Source: Liolophura sinensis
Taxonomy: Eukaryota > Mollusca > Polyplacophora > Chitonida > Chitonidae
Direction of reading: 5' to 3'
Assembly: GCF_032854445.1 (NCBI RefSeq)
Contig: NC_088297.1
Location: forward strand, 3,223,991 to 3,287,990
Length of the DNA stretch: 64,000 nt
Under the pieces are notes generated by a model that did not search any database, was not told the DNA's origin, and saw only the letters and a program-made list of their open reading frames with translations. The translations under genes and the position numbers were made by a program. This document shows positions 46,901 through 58,573 of the stretch, piece by piece (within the stretch, counting starts at the first letter, position 1; each line of letters begins with the position of its first letter).

Positions 46901-46923
46901 TCTGAAGAACAGCACGCGCTCAT
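40653..46923 (-). CDS. Coiled-coil protein with GRIP-like C-terminus (possibly quick-to-court-like)
   Basis: Reverse-strand join of 46923-46171, 43371-43276 and 40973-40653, all phase 0, 389 residues. An in-frame TAA precedes the ATG four codons upstream. Residues 1-155 are Ser-rich and polar, with no fold recognised. From ITPSQRKDHLIKDLKAQVRE (about 159) to about 310 the protein is charged with heptad-like spacing, indicating a long coiled coil. Residues about 335-382 (EATLRFLRDSFFHYLTD then HLRAIIRIFNFDEEHRKKI) resemble GRIP or GRIP-related Golgi-targeting modules. A Golgi tether or adaptor role would follow from that but is inference. The name quick-to-court-like is a weak guess from memory. 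Further phase-0 exons could hide in the 2.8-kb and 2.3-kb introns, both of which contain SINEs. Confidence 0.82.
41036..41284 (-). mobile_element. SINE-A copy, near full length
   Basis: Tail-first; ends with a degraded head (ACCACGTGGTTCCCC). It lies about 60 nt upstream of the last exon of the coiled-coil gene, in the same orientation. Confidence 0.78.
41722..41900 (-). mobile_element. SINE-A copy (left arm of inverted pair)
   Basis: ATTTGATTGGAGTTTTTTTA to AGCGGCCATGGAGGTCC. Confidence 0.7.
41964..42168 (+). mobile_element. SINE-A copy (right arm of inverted pair)
   Basis: AACGCGGTCGCTGTGAGTTC to AATCATCGATCAAATC. Head-to-head with the preceding copy. Confidence 0.75.
42595..42810 (-). 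repeat. Dispersed element D, copy (intron 2 of coiled-coil gene)
   Basis: Same order as the 30335 copy: ACCTAATTCTTCCTAAGGGA, GTGCTAGGGAGCGTGC, ATCGGTTGCGTGTAGCAATT, TCATCGCTACTCTGG. Confidence 0.62.
43276..43371 (-). CDS. Coiled-coil/GRIP-like gene, middle exon
   Basis: 96 nt after acceptor tttttacag|, donor GAG|gtgaac. Encodes TAMECKEKEQEKLYLQMYRK then GRQVAQIEREEE; it keeps the frame and continues the coiled coil. Confidence 0.82.
43545..43625 (+). mobile_element. tRNA-like SINE head
   Basis: GGGATGTAGCTCGGAGATTA and GTGGGTTCAAACCTGATC look like degraded A and B boxes; no closed cloverleaf. Confidence 0.35.
43858..43988 (+). mobile_element. SINE-A fragment, diverged
   Basis: CTGGCTTCCTCTCTGCGGGA, GGTCCGTCAGCAACCTGCGG, AAACACCAATC tail. 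Confidence 0.72.
43990..46165. other. Intron 1 of the coiled-coil gene, mostly unassigned
   Basis: Contains a loose internal duplication (45105-45185 and 45325-45400, sharing ACTGACAC...TT[AT]C[GT]GTT-type words). No further coding exon was recognised. Confidence 0.45.
46171..46923 (-). CDS. Coiled-coil/GRIP-like gene, exon with start codon
   Basis: 251 codons from MSACCSSDEM to MDELK, donor AAG|gtaaac. GC-rich coding bias stands out from the AT-rich flanks. A possible 5' UTR acceptor (gaattacag|) lies about 55 nt upstream of the ATG. Confidence 0.83.
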
Positions 46924-47035
46924 CTTGATGTTGTTTTACTTGCCCGTCCGGTTTTTCAACGATTTTGCTTATACCTGTAATTCGAAACAAATGAATTGTT
47001 TGTATGTAAGATAGATTAAAATGAGCACAGTTATG

Positions 47036-47155
47036 TATTTATTTACTTATTTATTTATTCATTTATTTGATTGGTGTTTTACGCCATACTCAAGAATATT
47101 TCACTTATACGACGGCGGCTAACATTATGGTGGGAGGAAACCGGGCAGATCTGGG
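47036..47155 (-). mobile_element. SINE-A copy, truncated (left arm of second inverted pair)
   Basis: TTTATTTGATTGGTGTTTTACGC to GGTGGGAGGAAACCGGGCAG. Confidence 0.78.
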
Positions 47156-47185
47156 ATACATATACATTTTTGATTAAAGCCAACT

Positions 47186-47456
47186 GGGGTCTCCGTGGCT
47201 CAGTAGGTTAGCGCGTTAGCGCAGCGTAATGATCCAGGAGACTCTCACCAATGAGGTCACTGTGAGTTCAAGTCTAGTTTATGCTGGCTTCCTCTGCGGC
47301 TGTAAGTGGGGAAACTCTGTCAGAAATCTGCTGATGGTCGTGGGTTCCCCCAGGGCTCTGCCCGGTTTCCTCTCCCTGTAATGCTGACCGCCGTCGTGTA
47401 AGGGAAATATTCTTGAGTACGGTGTAAAACACCAATCAAATAAATAAATAAATTAA
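47186..47456 (+). mobile_element. SINE-A copy, full length
   Basis: GGGGTCTCCGTGGCTCAGTA to ACACCAATCAAATAAATAAA. Confidence 0.86.
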
Positions 47457-47786
47457 AGGATTATGAACTTGCATAGTGCATGACAGGGCAGTGAAAACTG
47501 TTGTCTGTTTTCTCTGCATGAATCTGTCCTAGTTTTTTGACTTTGTATTCTTTCTTAGTACTTTGGTGGTTTGTGGTGAACGTTCTTTCGGAAAATGATC
47601 TTGCGGTTATGGACCCGTAACGTCTATTATGGTTGACGATGTCTATTACAACGACTAGTGTTAAACAATCTTATCGTTCATTCATTTGACATGTAGTGCA
47701 TGCAGACAGACAGTCACTGTTCAGTGTGTCATTTCTTCGTGTGATTCACATATATATCGGGAGGGGGTGGGGGGTAACCACGCCAG

Positions 47787-48012
47787 TACGACCCAATGAC
47801 CCAGGAGCCTCTCAACAATGCGGTCGCTGTGAGTTCAAGTCCATCTCATGGAGGCTCCCTCTCCGGCCGTACGTCCTAAGGTCTGCCATCAATCCGCGGA
47901 TGGTCGTGGGTTGCCCCCGGGCTCTGCCCGATTTCCTCCCACCATAATGCTGGCCGCCGGCATATAGATGAAATATTCTTAAGTACGGCGTAAAACACCA
48001 ATGAAATAAATA
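47787..48012 (+). mobile_element. SINE-A copy, head truncated
   Basis: GTACGACCCAATGACCCAGG to AACACCAATGAAATAAATAA. Confidence 0.82.
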
Positions 48013-48666
48013 ATCACATATACATCTCTGAAATGATCTTACTAGACATGAAAAACCCGACGCACAATGTACCTCAAAAGGTCTGAAGCCTACGTAAGTC
48101 TGTTCTATGTCATCAGAACTGACAGGACGCTGACGTCATTACAGTGATGCATTACCGTGGCATCTAAAAAAATGTCTCTGGCATGCAACATTTATTCATT
48201 TATTTGAATGTTGAAGCTTTCCCGCCTAAAGTAATTTCGGTCCAAGCTGAATAGTTGAATGTTCATTTCTACCTTTGCGATTACGTTTTGTGGATCAACT
48301 AGTGAAGTATTTCTCAAGCATTGCAAGAGAATGTTCGATGATCCACTCTAGGCACTAAAGAGACCAGGGTCCGACTACATTAGCAGTGTTTCGGTCGAAC
48401 ACCGTGACACCCGTGTTATTTGTAACAAAATTCAGGGATGCGATCAACAGAAACTTCAATAGAAAAAGTCAACATCGTTTGAGAGCTTTCTTTTCCGTAA
48501 CAATACATGTCTTGCTGAAGAGACAAAAACAGCCTGAATCCACTGGTTCACAGATCAGTTTTACATAAAATAAATTAAATAAGACGTACAGAATAGTAAA
48601 TAACCTATGTCTTGTTGCTTTCACCTACATATACATCTTCTTGATTTGATTTACGTTGTTATTTAA

Positions 48667-48760
48667 CCCCCTCCTCACACCCCCTTTAACCACCCACCCA
48701 CACAACCCACCCACCCTTTAACCACCCACCCACACCCCCTTCACTCACCCAAGCACACAC
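48667..48760. repeat. C-rich low-complexity tract
   Basis: Repeated CCACCCACCCACA and TTTAACCACCCACCC. G-rich on the minus strand. Confidence 0.85.
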
Positions 48761-48832
48761 ATACATCTCTCTTTTTTTTATTTCCTCAGTATTTCATACA
48801 AATACCAGTTTGCTTCATGTAGTATATTATTT

Positions 48833-48852
48833 CCCCCCCCCCCCCCCCCCCC
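48833..48852. repeat. 20-base poly-C run
   Basis: Uninterrupted C run directly before a SINE-A copy; its length may be unreliable. Confidence 0.9.
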
Positions 48853-49040
48853 TCGACCACGTTGGCCCGTAAAGGCTTCCTCGCTAGTCGCGCATGGGGA
48901 AGTCCGACAGCGACCTTCAGATGGCCGTGGGCTTCTCCCCGGCCTCTACCCGCTTTCCTTCCACCCTGATGATGACCGCCGTGATATGAGTGAACTATTC
49001 TTGAGTATGGCGTAAAACTACAGTCAAAAAACTAAATAAA
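48853..49040 (+). mobile_element. SINE-A copy, diverged
   Basis: Starts right after a 20-base C-run; TGGGGAAGTCCGACAGCGAC to GCGTAAAACTACAGTC. Confidence 0.65.
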
Positions 49041-50017
49041 TACAAGTTGAAACTAAAAGAGTATATGTTTTCTTTCTCCTTGTTCCCCATTTTCTTCTCT
49101 CTTTATTTCCAGTTCAGATGTCAACGACTGGAATTTTCGGACACATTTCCGTACTTCTCACAGTTAAAGTTCCAACGACTGCCAAGATGTCGACAGATGT
49201 GTGCAGCTCCACGATCCAAATTCCAGGATTCGAGACACACAGTGCTTCCCTTTAAAAGGAATATAAACCTTACCAAACCACGGGTTTGTATTGTTTTCTA
49301 ATGGGTTTGTCGTGAAACCAAGTAATCTATCACTACATGGTAATGAAGACCCTAAATGATCTAAAATTTTGTCTACCAAAGTGCATATTTAGATGCAAAT
49401 AGATATCACAAAATATTATTTTTGGCGCTGACTCTTTCAAATTTCCTCCAGAATATCATCCCATGTTCCAAGCAAACCTCAAAACCAATTTTCTAAAAAC
49501 ATTAGAACTTGCAGAATCAGGAAAAATGGGCAAGTTAGTCATGGACGAAATTTATGGGCATTTAGGGTATTTTGCATGGACAGTGATTTGCAATAAATAA
49601 ATAAATAAATAAATAAAGCAGTTCTTCACCCACATAAGAGACGAGAAGAGGGGAGAAACAAAGGGCAGATTTACTCATGATATACTTACAGTGCATTCCA
49701 ATATCCAAAATGTGGTAAACGTCAACTAAATTATTCAAAATATTTCCAGGTCATAAAAGCCATGCGAAGCCCATGTCGGCCAAAGTGTGTGCACTATACA
49801 TTCCTGTAAATATGTGGGTCTGTCGAGCGTTAGCTGTCTGTAGTTCAACTTCGACGGATGTTAACCAAACAAATTAACTGACCATACCTGTGCAACAGCT
49901 GGTCACTGATTGGATAGAGACGTAGGTATAGATGTATGTTACTGACATTTCGCACCGATATTGTTTGTATGTTTAACTCACTCTATGTATGAATTCTCTG
50001 TTTTATATGTGTATAAT

Positions 50018-50236
<219 letters not shown>

Positions 50237-50264
50237 CTTACAATAGGCGATGCATTTATCACAT

Positions 50265-50515
50265 GAGCTGGGAAACAGGTTGGCCCGTTATCAGTATCAT
50301 GTGACTGGGTGGGGTGTCATGTGTAGTGTCTTTGGCGTGACACTTCGGTGGAGGCAGCACTTTGAGGGCATGGATTCGCCCTGCCAAAGGAGACACAATA
50401 TATCTAAACACACCTAGTGACCCCTCGTCGTCATGTGGCTGAAAAATCTTTCAGCACGACATTAAACCCCAAGTATTTATTCATTCATTCAGTCAGTCAG
50501 TCAGCTAACTTTCTT
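50265..50515 (+). mobile_element. SINE-B copy, 3' part
   Basis: CATGTGACTGGGTGGGGTGT, CCTCGTCGTCATGTGGCTGA, CGACATTAAACCCCAAG, then CATT/CAGT repeats. Confidence 0.65.
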
Positions 50516-50937
50516 CTCTTTGTGGCTGTTTGACCTTTGACCGATGAGATCACACGTTCTAACCCATATCCTACTGGTTCCGCCGCAGTTTCAAGTCAGG
50601 TGGTTTGGCCTGGTTCCTGGCGACGTCCGCGGATTTATTCCAGGCACTCGGGGTTTCTTGTATACGTAAACCTTATCGCCTTCGCGTATTACTGAAAAAT
50701 TCTTCAGTACAACGTTAAACATAAATCAGGTTCCATGTATATAGAAACACACCGAACTCCCAAACCTGCAATACCATACTACAGACAACGGAACAATACT
50801 CCCGGATCCGAATCGGATTAGCACCAAAACTGAGCTCATAGTCCAAGATCAGCACATAACCTTTTCCGTTCTAAATTTGCCCCCGAACAGACAGACAACC
50901 GGCACACAGCAAAAAACGTTACCTCCTTTGTGGATAT

Positions 50938-51192
50938 AATTTATTTATTCATTTGATTGGTGATTTACGCTGTACTCAAGAATATTTCACTTATACGACG
51001 GCCAGTATTAAGGTGGGCGGAAACCGGCGGAAACCCACGACCATCAGCAGGTTGCTGGTAGACCTTCACACTTACGCACGGAAAAGAAACCAGCATTAGC
51101 TGGACTTGAACTCACAGCAACCACACTGGTGGGAGGATTCTGCGTCATCAAGCCGCGCTAGCGCGCTAACTGACTGAGCCACGGAGGCCCCT
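50938..51192 (-). mobile_element. SINE-A copy, full length
   Basis: Tail AATTTATTTATTCATTTG to head CTGAGCCACGGAGGCCCC. Confidence 0.86.
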
Positions 51193-52321
51193 TGTGGAAA
51201 TAATGAATAAATTAAGATTTGTCATATGCGAGATTTATGTTCTGTTTTTTTCCGTGCCTAAGGTAAATATAACAGTTTATTGCTGAAGTATCACCATGGT
51301 AACGTCACCATCCTGTCGGTTGTCTTATGAAGCCTTATGCTTACGTCATAGTGTGTGGGACGCATGCTGTATGTGAGTCTGACTTATTGGAACGCATCGA
51401 ATAGGTGAAATGGATAGCGGAAAACCTAACTGCATGGCTGTATGAACGAACGGACGAAAAGGTCTTTCGTATACATTTTGCTAGTGTTAGGAATATGGAG
51501 TTTGGGTTGTTTTGTTAGTACTTACCCTGAATGACCAAAATATTTTGCCCACAAAAGTTCATTTTTCCTACCATAAGTATGCTCAATAAGACATGTACGA
51601 TTAGAATGGTTTTATCTACGTACGTACATGTGTAAAAAGGTCCGTTTGCTGCTTAAGAGACCAGCTCCCTTGTGGTACATGTAGGCCTTTACACATGTAC
51701 CTGTATACAACGAGATGCACACATGTACAGGCTGTCCCACAGTAGGTGTAAAGACTTTCCACATCGGTGACAGCGGTGTAAGCTATACATGCAGTTTTCA
51801 CGCACTGGTGATGCTTTACCGAGTGTAGGTAAATAAACGCCTCAATTAAATGAGGGGAAAGGAATGAAATAAACGCCTGTAGAAATACCACGGAAAAATG
51901 TCGGAAAATATCTTTACTTACTTTTTTTCCTTTCACTGAATTAAACGCAATCAAAAGTTTTTAATGTAAGGTAGGCATTACGGGAGTACGTGGCGTTACG
52001 TTGAAGTAACTACCATGGGGAGGTACATATAATACATGCAGTACTGGTCGCCATAGAAGTTAGAGGCACGTAACCTTACGTGTACTTTGTGAAACGGGCC
52101 CGTATCAATAGTGAATGTCGCAGATGACGGCACACTCACCCATGTGACCCTTCCCTTTACCTACGGGATGTTTTCCACGGAAGCAAGCATGATCTGCATG
52201 GATGGAGCCAGTTGCTTCACAAAGTGTTTGTAGTTTAAGCTGATTGTAACTATCATGGACATACACTTTTAAAAAAACACATGCATGTTAATTTAGTGTT
52301 TACACGGTAAAAAAAACCTTC

Positions 52322-53551
52322 AACACGTTATAGTATTGTCATACGACGACATGAGGGCATTCAACACGTTTACCATAAGGTATTGTCATATGATTTCATG
52401 AGGGCATTCAACATGCTCATCATGAGGTATTGTCACATGATGGCATGAGGGCATTCAACATGCTCATCATGAGGTATTGTCATACGACGACATGAGAGCA
52501 TTCAACACGTTTATCATGAGGTATTGTTTCATGACAACATGAGAGCATTCAACACGTTTACCATAAGGTATTGTCATATGAGGGCATGAGGGCATTCAAC
52601 ATGTTTACCATGAGTTATTGTCATACGACGACATGAGAGCATTCATCACGTTTACCATGGGTATTGTCATATGGTGGCATGAGGACATTTAACACATTAT
52701 AGTACTGTCACATGACGACATGAGAGCATTCAACATGTTTACCATGAGGTATTGTCATCGGAGGGCATGAGGGCATTCAACACGTTTACCATGAGGTATT
52801 GTCACGTGGCAACATGAGAGCATTCAACACGTTTACCATGAGTTATTGTCACATGATGACATGAGAGCATTCATCACGTTTACCATAAGGTATTGTCATA
52901 TGAGGGCATGAGGGCATTCAACATGTTTACCATGAGTTATTGTCATACGACGACATGAGAGCATTCATCACGTTTACCATGAGGTATTGTCACGTGGCAA
53001 CATGAGAGCATTCAACACGTTTACCATGAGGTATTGTCATCGGAGGGCATGAGGGCATTCAACACGTTTACCATGAGGTATTGTCACGTGGCAACATGAG
53101 AGCATTCAACACGTTTACCATGAGGTATTGTTTCATGACAACATGAGAGCATTCAACACGTTTACCATAAGGTATTGTCATATGAGGGCATGAGGGCATT
53201 CAAAATGTTTACCATGAGTTATTGTCATACGACGACATGAGAGCATTCATCACGTTTACCATGAGGTATTGTCACGTGGCAACATGAGAGCATTCAACAC
53301 GTTTACCATGAGGTATTGTCATATGATGGCATGAGGACATTCAACATGTCTACCATGAGTTATTGTCATGCGACGACATGAGAGCATTCATCACGTTTAC
53401 CATGATGTACTGTCATATGATGGCATGATGGCATGAGGGCATTCAACATGTTTACCATGAAGTATTGTCTCATGACGACATGAGAGCATTCAACACGTTT
53501 ACCATGAGATATTGTCACATGATGACATGAGAGCATTCAACACGTTTAAAT
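52322..53551. repeat. 47-bp tandem array, about 26 units
   Basis: Unit TTACCATGAGGTATTGTCAC then GTGGCAACATGAGAGCATTC and AACACGT. Several subtypes (GAGGGCATGAGGG, ACGACATGAGAG) recur in blocks, suggesting multi-unit duplications. Confidence 0.94.
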
Positions 53552-53554
53552 AGG

Positions 53555-54510
53555 CTTAAATAAATAAACATATTTAATTCCATTGTATTCATCTCTAACC
53601 ATTGGAATACCTGTTCCCTGAAGTTTTGGACCCTACGTACTGTATAAAACATGTTAACAAATCAACTCCTAGAACGTTACCCAGAGAAACAGTGGCTTTA
53701 CGTCGAGATTTTATCATGCACAATGGGGCTATACCGACTGAAACACAATGTACTGACAGTCTATCGATCGCACAGTGAAAAGCACAACCCATTTGGAGTA
53801 ATAATACCGGTAGTTCTCTATAGTTTATCTATAAAACCGTTATTTCTTACTTACCATCGCTGTCAGGCTTTTGTCTATGCTCTCAGTACATGTAGTGCGA
53901 CCGTTTTTTACGTTATCTGTCAGTTTCTCCACAGCTTGCCGCGGGCCGGTGGCGATAAGCCCCGGTAGGTAGGCCGCTACAGGCATGTGTTACTGGTGAC
54001 TGGCCATGCACGGATGGAGCAAAGGGCAAAGCGCATGCGCCGAGTCTTAATTATATCACATGCAGCAGCTGCAGTGTATGTATGTTAAATATTGATCACA
54101 ATTTCATTGGTTTTAAAACACCAGATGCCGCCAAGCTTGGGGCTAGAGCCTGTATTTGTGTTGTTCGTGTGACCTACTGATAAATTAACCAGAGTGTCGT
54201 ACAATGGTATTACATAGCAGGACCGTGGTCGACATGAACCGTATGTCTCTACATTCGTAATAGTTTTAACGATCGCGTGATGCTGTCCACTAAGATCAAA
54301 AAAAAAAAAAATTACTGAAGTTCGTTATGTGTAACGGCTGTTCAATAGGCCTACTGTACCGGAGTACCTGCCAGTGGATCCTTAGCACAACATACTTAAC
54401 TCCACATGCACTACATTGCCATACTGCACCGTACAGGTACACGGTATACTATGTAGAAACAGCACTGTATACTGTAAAGTTACAGTGCTATTTTTGAGCC
54501 GTACAGTACA
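53555..54510. other. Intergenic, nothing recognised
   Basis: A 105-codon plus frame (53651-53968) has no domain or neighbouring splice structure and is not called. Confidence 0.45.
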
Positions 54511-54515
54511 GTTTA

Positions 54516-54612
54516 GTGGGACCCTCGCTGGCTCAGATAGTTACGGCGCTGGCTATCTCTGACCATCACGCCCTTGTCCAGTGATCGAGGTCGCGTGTTC
54601 GATTCCAGCTGT
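54516..54612 (+). mobile_element. tRNA-like SINE head
   Basis: GGGACCCTCGCTGGCTCAGA (A-box-like) and GCGTGTTCGATTCCAGC (B-box-like). No acceptor stem is evident; followed by an ATAAATACGAATAAGTAAAT tail. Confidence 0.45.
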
Positions 54613-55261
54613 CGGAAGATTGTCATATCTATAAACGATAAACTGTTGAGTCTGGCAATAAATACGAATAAGTAAATATTTTGTACGGTGTACAGTTCCC
54701 ATTGTATCATACTGCTGTTATACAGATCCACAAACTTGTATTGTATGCGTGATTACGTCTTCAGGCAAGCTGTAAAAATTTCGCTGAGCAAACTAAACCT
54801 GAATTCCTGTACTATGCTTTTCGCATATCCTGACATAGTATCGATCAGTAAGTTAAAAATAGGTTATTCATAAATTTGCTCGTTGTTTGGCTCAGTTATT
54901 TAAGACAGGTAATTGCCTGCCGGGGCTGATTGTCATTTTATTTTATTTTTTTTTATTCGGTAAATTTTCGTTTTTTTTTTCTGTCATGGATGAATGGATT
55001 TAAGATTGACGGGACGCTTGGATGAACGAATAACCCACGAGCCTGTAGTGACATATGGTTTAACGTGCGGCTGGTGAGTGAAGAATACTGGTTGACTTTT
55101 TGCGCCGTTGCACATCAGTTCTCCAACTTACAGGTACCTGTACATAGTTGTGTAGGTAGCAAACGGACTGTGTAAAAATTGTTGATGCGTGTATAAATTG
55201 TATAAATTCAAGCCTTTGACAGTATCATATCTCATTCTTTATAACAGGTTATTTTATTAAG

Positions 55262-55460
55262 AATCCCGGGTTCAAACCCAAGTCCCGTAGAGCCTAATAC
55301 TGTACACTGTGACTTGATATAGGGTATCATGCCTGGTGTTTCCAGCATGGCATTTCAGTGAGGTAGCACTATTTATATATCAACGTTGCAGATGGGACCT
55401 TCGCCGACACGCCATCGTGATATGACCAAAATAACGTTTGACCTATGCGTCGAAACAGAC
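55262..55460 (+). mobile_element. SINE-B copy, diverged
   Basis: CCCGGGTTCAAACCCAAGTC (B-box-like), ATCATGCCTGGTGTTTCCAG, TTTCAGTGAGGTAGCACTAT. Confidence 0.5.
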
Positions 55461-55894
55461 ATATTTATAAGCCTACACCAGCCGTCTTCCAAAACTCCGT
55501 TTCCGGTAGACGGTGGAACAGCACATGCGCCACTCTCAAAACGTTCGCTCAGGAAAATTTATACAGAAATATTACACAACGTCAAGGTCACTGGGGTCGC
55601 ATTGATGAGGCAGGAAGTCATGTAAAAAAAAAAAATAAAATCAATATTTGTTTCTAATAATACTTCATATGCATGCATTTTCTATATCCCAAGCATCCAC
55701 GTTTTCTTGTTTTTTTTTTATTGTAAAGCTGTGGAAAATGTTAAAATTTTCGAAAAAAAACAAAACAAAACAAAAAACCTATAAATCATTGTAAATCAAT
55801 AGAAAATGTTGAAAATTTCGAATGGCACTAACAGGCCATCCACTATACTTGTGTGTTCATATCCAAGAGCTTTTACGTGGTGCATGAACTGAGG

Positions 55895-56070
55895 AATTTC
55901 TCAGTCATATGACGGCAAGGACCGCCATTAGGTATGTGTACATATACTGAGTCCTCTTGCAGTAGGCAAATCCATGTCACCAAAGTGGTGCCGCCATTGA
56001 AGTATAATGCAGGAGACACCAGGCATGACAGCGGGTCAGTCACATTATACTGACACCGTACCTACCAGTC
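55895..56070 (-). mobile_element. SINE-B copy, diverged
   Basis: TTTCTCAGTCATATGACGGC, GGAGACACCAGGCATGACAG, GTCACATTATACTGACACCG. Confidence 0.55.
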
Positions 56071-56839
56071 TTCTTTCCTTGCTTTAACTACAAGAACACC
56101 GAAGCGGTCCACTCCATATTGTCACAAAGAGCCGGAAACAACGAAGGCTTGATGAATTCCTTGCTGGAGAAAAAGGTTGCTTGAACAATACGTCTCGTAT
56201 GACCAAACCGTTGAAAACAGGCGCTTTAACCAGGTGGTCATGGCCAGTGTCCATTCCAGAAATCGGACCCAGGTAGCCTTAGCCTAAATGACCCAATTAT
56301 ATTGTGTTCTAGAATTCCCGTGGCGTTTTCGACGGTTTCAAGCCAGGCGCAGACTCACCTCGCGCGACTGCGAGCAGCTGGGATTTTGGCGATAGGAAGC
56401 ATAGATCGGACCCTGGTTTTAATCCCTCTACGTGGGTTTGTTCCTAGTTAATCATGTTCTGCCTCTCTGCGATTCGAAGCATGCAGTAGTATCTTTTCCC
56501 GTCAATTTACGCGTTCTACGCCCATGCAGTAACATTTCCTTACGTTGACTGTAAAGGTGGATCCAATTGTTTTGGATCGCAAGACGACCTACGCCCGGAT
56601 TTAGGTGAACCTGTTTCTCTCGCACCTGCCGAAGGTTGGTGGTTTACTTCACACACACCTGCCTGAAAGCTCATCAGTGGAAGACTCTTAGGTATGACAT
56701 AAAAAAACCACTGTGATAAAAAAGAAGGCAACAAACTAACAACAACCCCATGGTTTCCAGCCCAAAAAAAATCTTGTTTTGTATGTATATAAACATATAC
56801 ACGTATGTATAGTTGCAATGTTCTATATACAATGAAAAT

Positions 56840-56886
56840 GGACAGCCATATCAAATGGACAGCCATATCAAATGGACAGCCATATC
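56840..56886. repeat. 17-bp triplication
   Basis: Three copies of ATGGACAGCCATATCAA. Confidence 0.85.
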
Positions 56887-57254
56887 GAATGAACTAAACG
56901 TAAAACCATGTTTCATTTATTACCATATAGGAACACATCTGTAAAAATTATACATAAAGAAACATCAGCAAACATAAACATTAGCACTATAGTACGGAAC
57001 ACTATCTCACCATCAAACCTAACCTAGTATATGTACCCGCTCCCTATATACTGGATTTTCTCGTATTAGTTTGGAAGTAAAATCTACTCCAATGATCCCT
57101 CTTTGAATACAAGTCAATCCCGAGAGCAAAAATAAGAAACGTTGTTTCGGTGATGATTTTTTCTTTAAATACATTAAAATTAATATCGTTCACATATAGT
57201 ATTTGCACACATATACGTTGAATGGCATAGTGTCTGCAGGATTTGTTCTCTACC

Positions 57255-57500
57255 TTTCCTAGAATATATGTGAATGCTGTCTAAATTTTCTAGAATAGAT
57301 CTGATGTCCATTAGATTTGTACTCTACCTTTCTAGAATATACCAGCTGTCCACTCAATCTGAGCTCTTCATTTTCTAGAATATATCTGCTGTCCCAATCG
57401 ATTTGTGCTCTACCTCTTCTAGAATATATCTGCTGTCCACTCGATTTGTGCTCTACCTTTTCTAGAATGTATGCTGTCCACTCAATTTCAGCTCTTTTTG
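57255..57500. repeat. About 42-45 bp tandem array, five units
   Basis: CTACCTTTTCTAGAATATAT then CTGCTGTCCACTCGATTTGT; the 91-codon minus frame is explained by the repeat. Confidence 0.85.
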
Positions 57501-58205
57501 CATCCAGAAGCTCTTCCAAGCCTTGTGAAACCAAACTGGAGAAGACGGATGATCCTCCGGAAGCTATCTTTCTAAGCTTAGATCTTTTTTTTTTTTTCTT
57601 TTTTCAATACTGAATTGTGGTGTTTGCTGTTAGTTGAACCCTTGTTGAGAGCTGGTTCGGAATGGACATTTCTTTCACACAATATACATTTTGAAAATTG
57701 TGGGACATGACCGAATGAGAACATGGGTTTAGATACAAATGGTTATATTCCCTCTGAGAATATATATACATACATACACACACAAACATATATACTGTCC
57801 GTTCTGTACTGACAAAGAAATGGACGGCAAAAGCCGCGTTTGCAGTATTCGAACTTAAAAATAGCACCAAACTTGGTAGGACTTGTACATTTCAACTAAA
57901 ACTCAACGATTGTTCAACGGTCACATTTATCGTGTAAATATCGTCGAAATATAACAAGATCTACTTCATACGATTTGTCCCAGACAAATCGGAACAAAAA
58001 TGAATTACAAAAAAAATTATATCACTAATTACAATGCAAATTATTAATCAAAAGTCTGGTGAGAGCCATCTTTTTCGGAAATGGAGTGTAGCTATAGGGT
58101 ATTTGTTTAATCATTATCGCCTGTATAAAAAGCGTGTGTTTATCCTTTCATGTCCTACTTAATTTTTTCAGTTCATGACAAAGAGGAGTCATGTTTTACA
58201 TCCAC

Positions 58206-58336
58206 ACGTTACTCGCAGACCTTCCCACGTAAGACCAGAGAGGAAGCAAAGATGAGTTAGACTCACAGCGACCACATTGGTGAGAGGCTCCTGGATCATT
58301 ACGCCGAGCTGGCAAGCTAACCACGGAGGCCCTTGT
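58206..58336 (-). mobile_element. SINE-A copy, head half
   Basis: GCAGACCTTCCCACGTAAGA to CTAACCACGGAGGCCC, just before the assembly gap. Confidence 0.78.
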
Positions 58337-58373
58337 CCAATTACATTAAAAGAGATAACATTCCACTTGGTTA

Positions 58374-58573
58374 NNNNNNNNNNNNNNNNNNNNNNNNNNN
58401 NNNNNNNNNNNNNNNNNNNNNNNNNNNNNNNNNNNNNNNNNNNNNNNNNNNNNNNNNNNNNNNNNNNNNNNNNNNNNNNNNNNNNNNNNNNNNNNNNNNN
58501 NNNNNNNNNNNNNNNNNNNNNNNNNNNNNNNNNNNNNNNNNNNNNNNNNNNNNNNNNNNNNNNNNNNNNNNNN
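58374..58573. other. Assembly gap, 200 N
   Basis: Exactly 200 N between a SINE-A head and the 23-bp array. The round size suggests a placeholder; the array may be longer than shown. Confidence 0.98.

Noticed and set aside
53651-53968. 105-codon plus frame
   Set aside because: No recognisable domain, repeat-free but compositionally random, no splice or promoter support.
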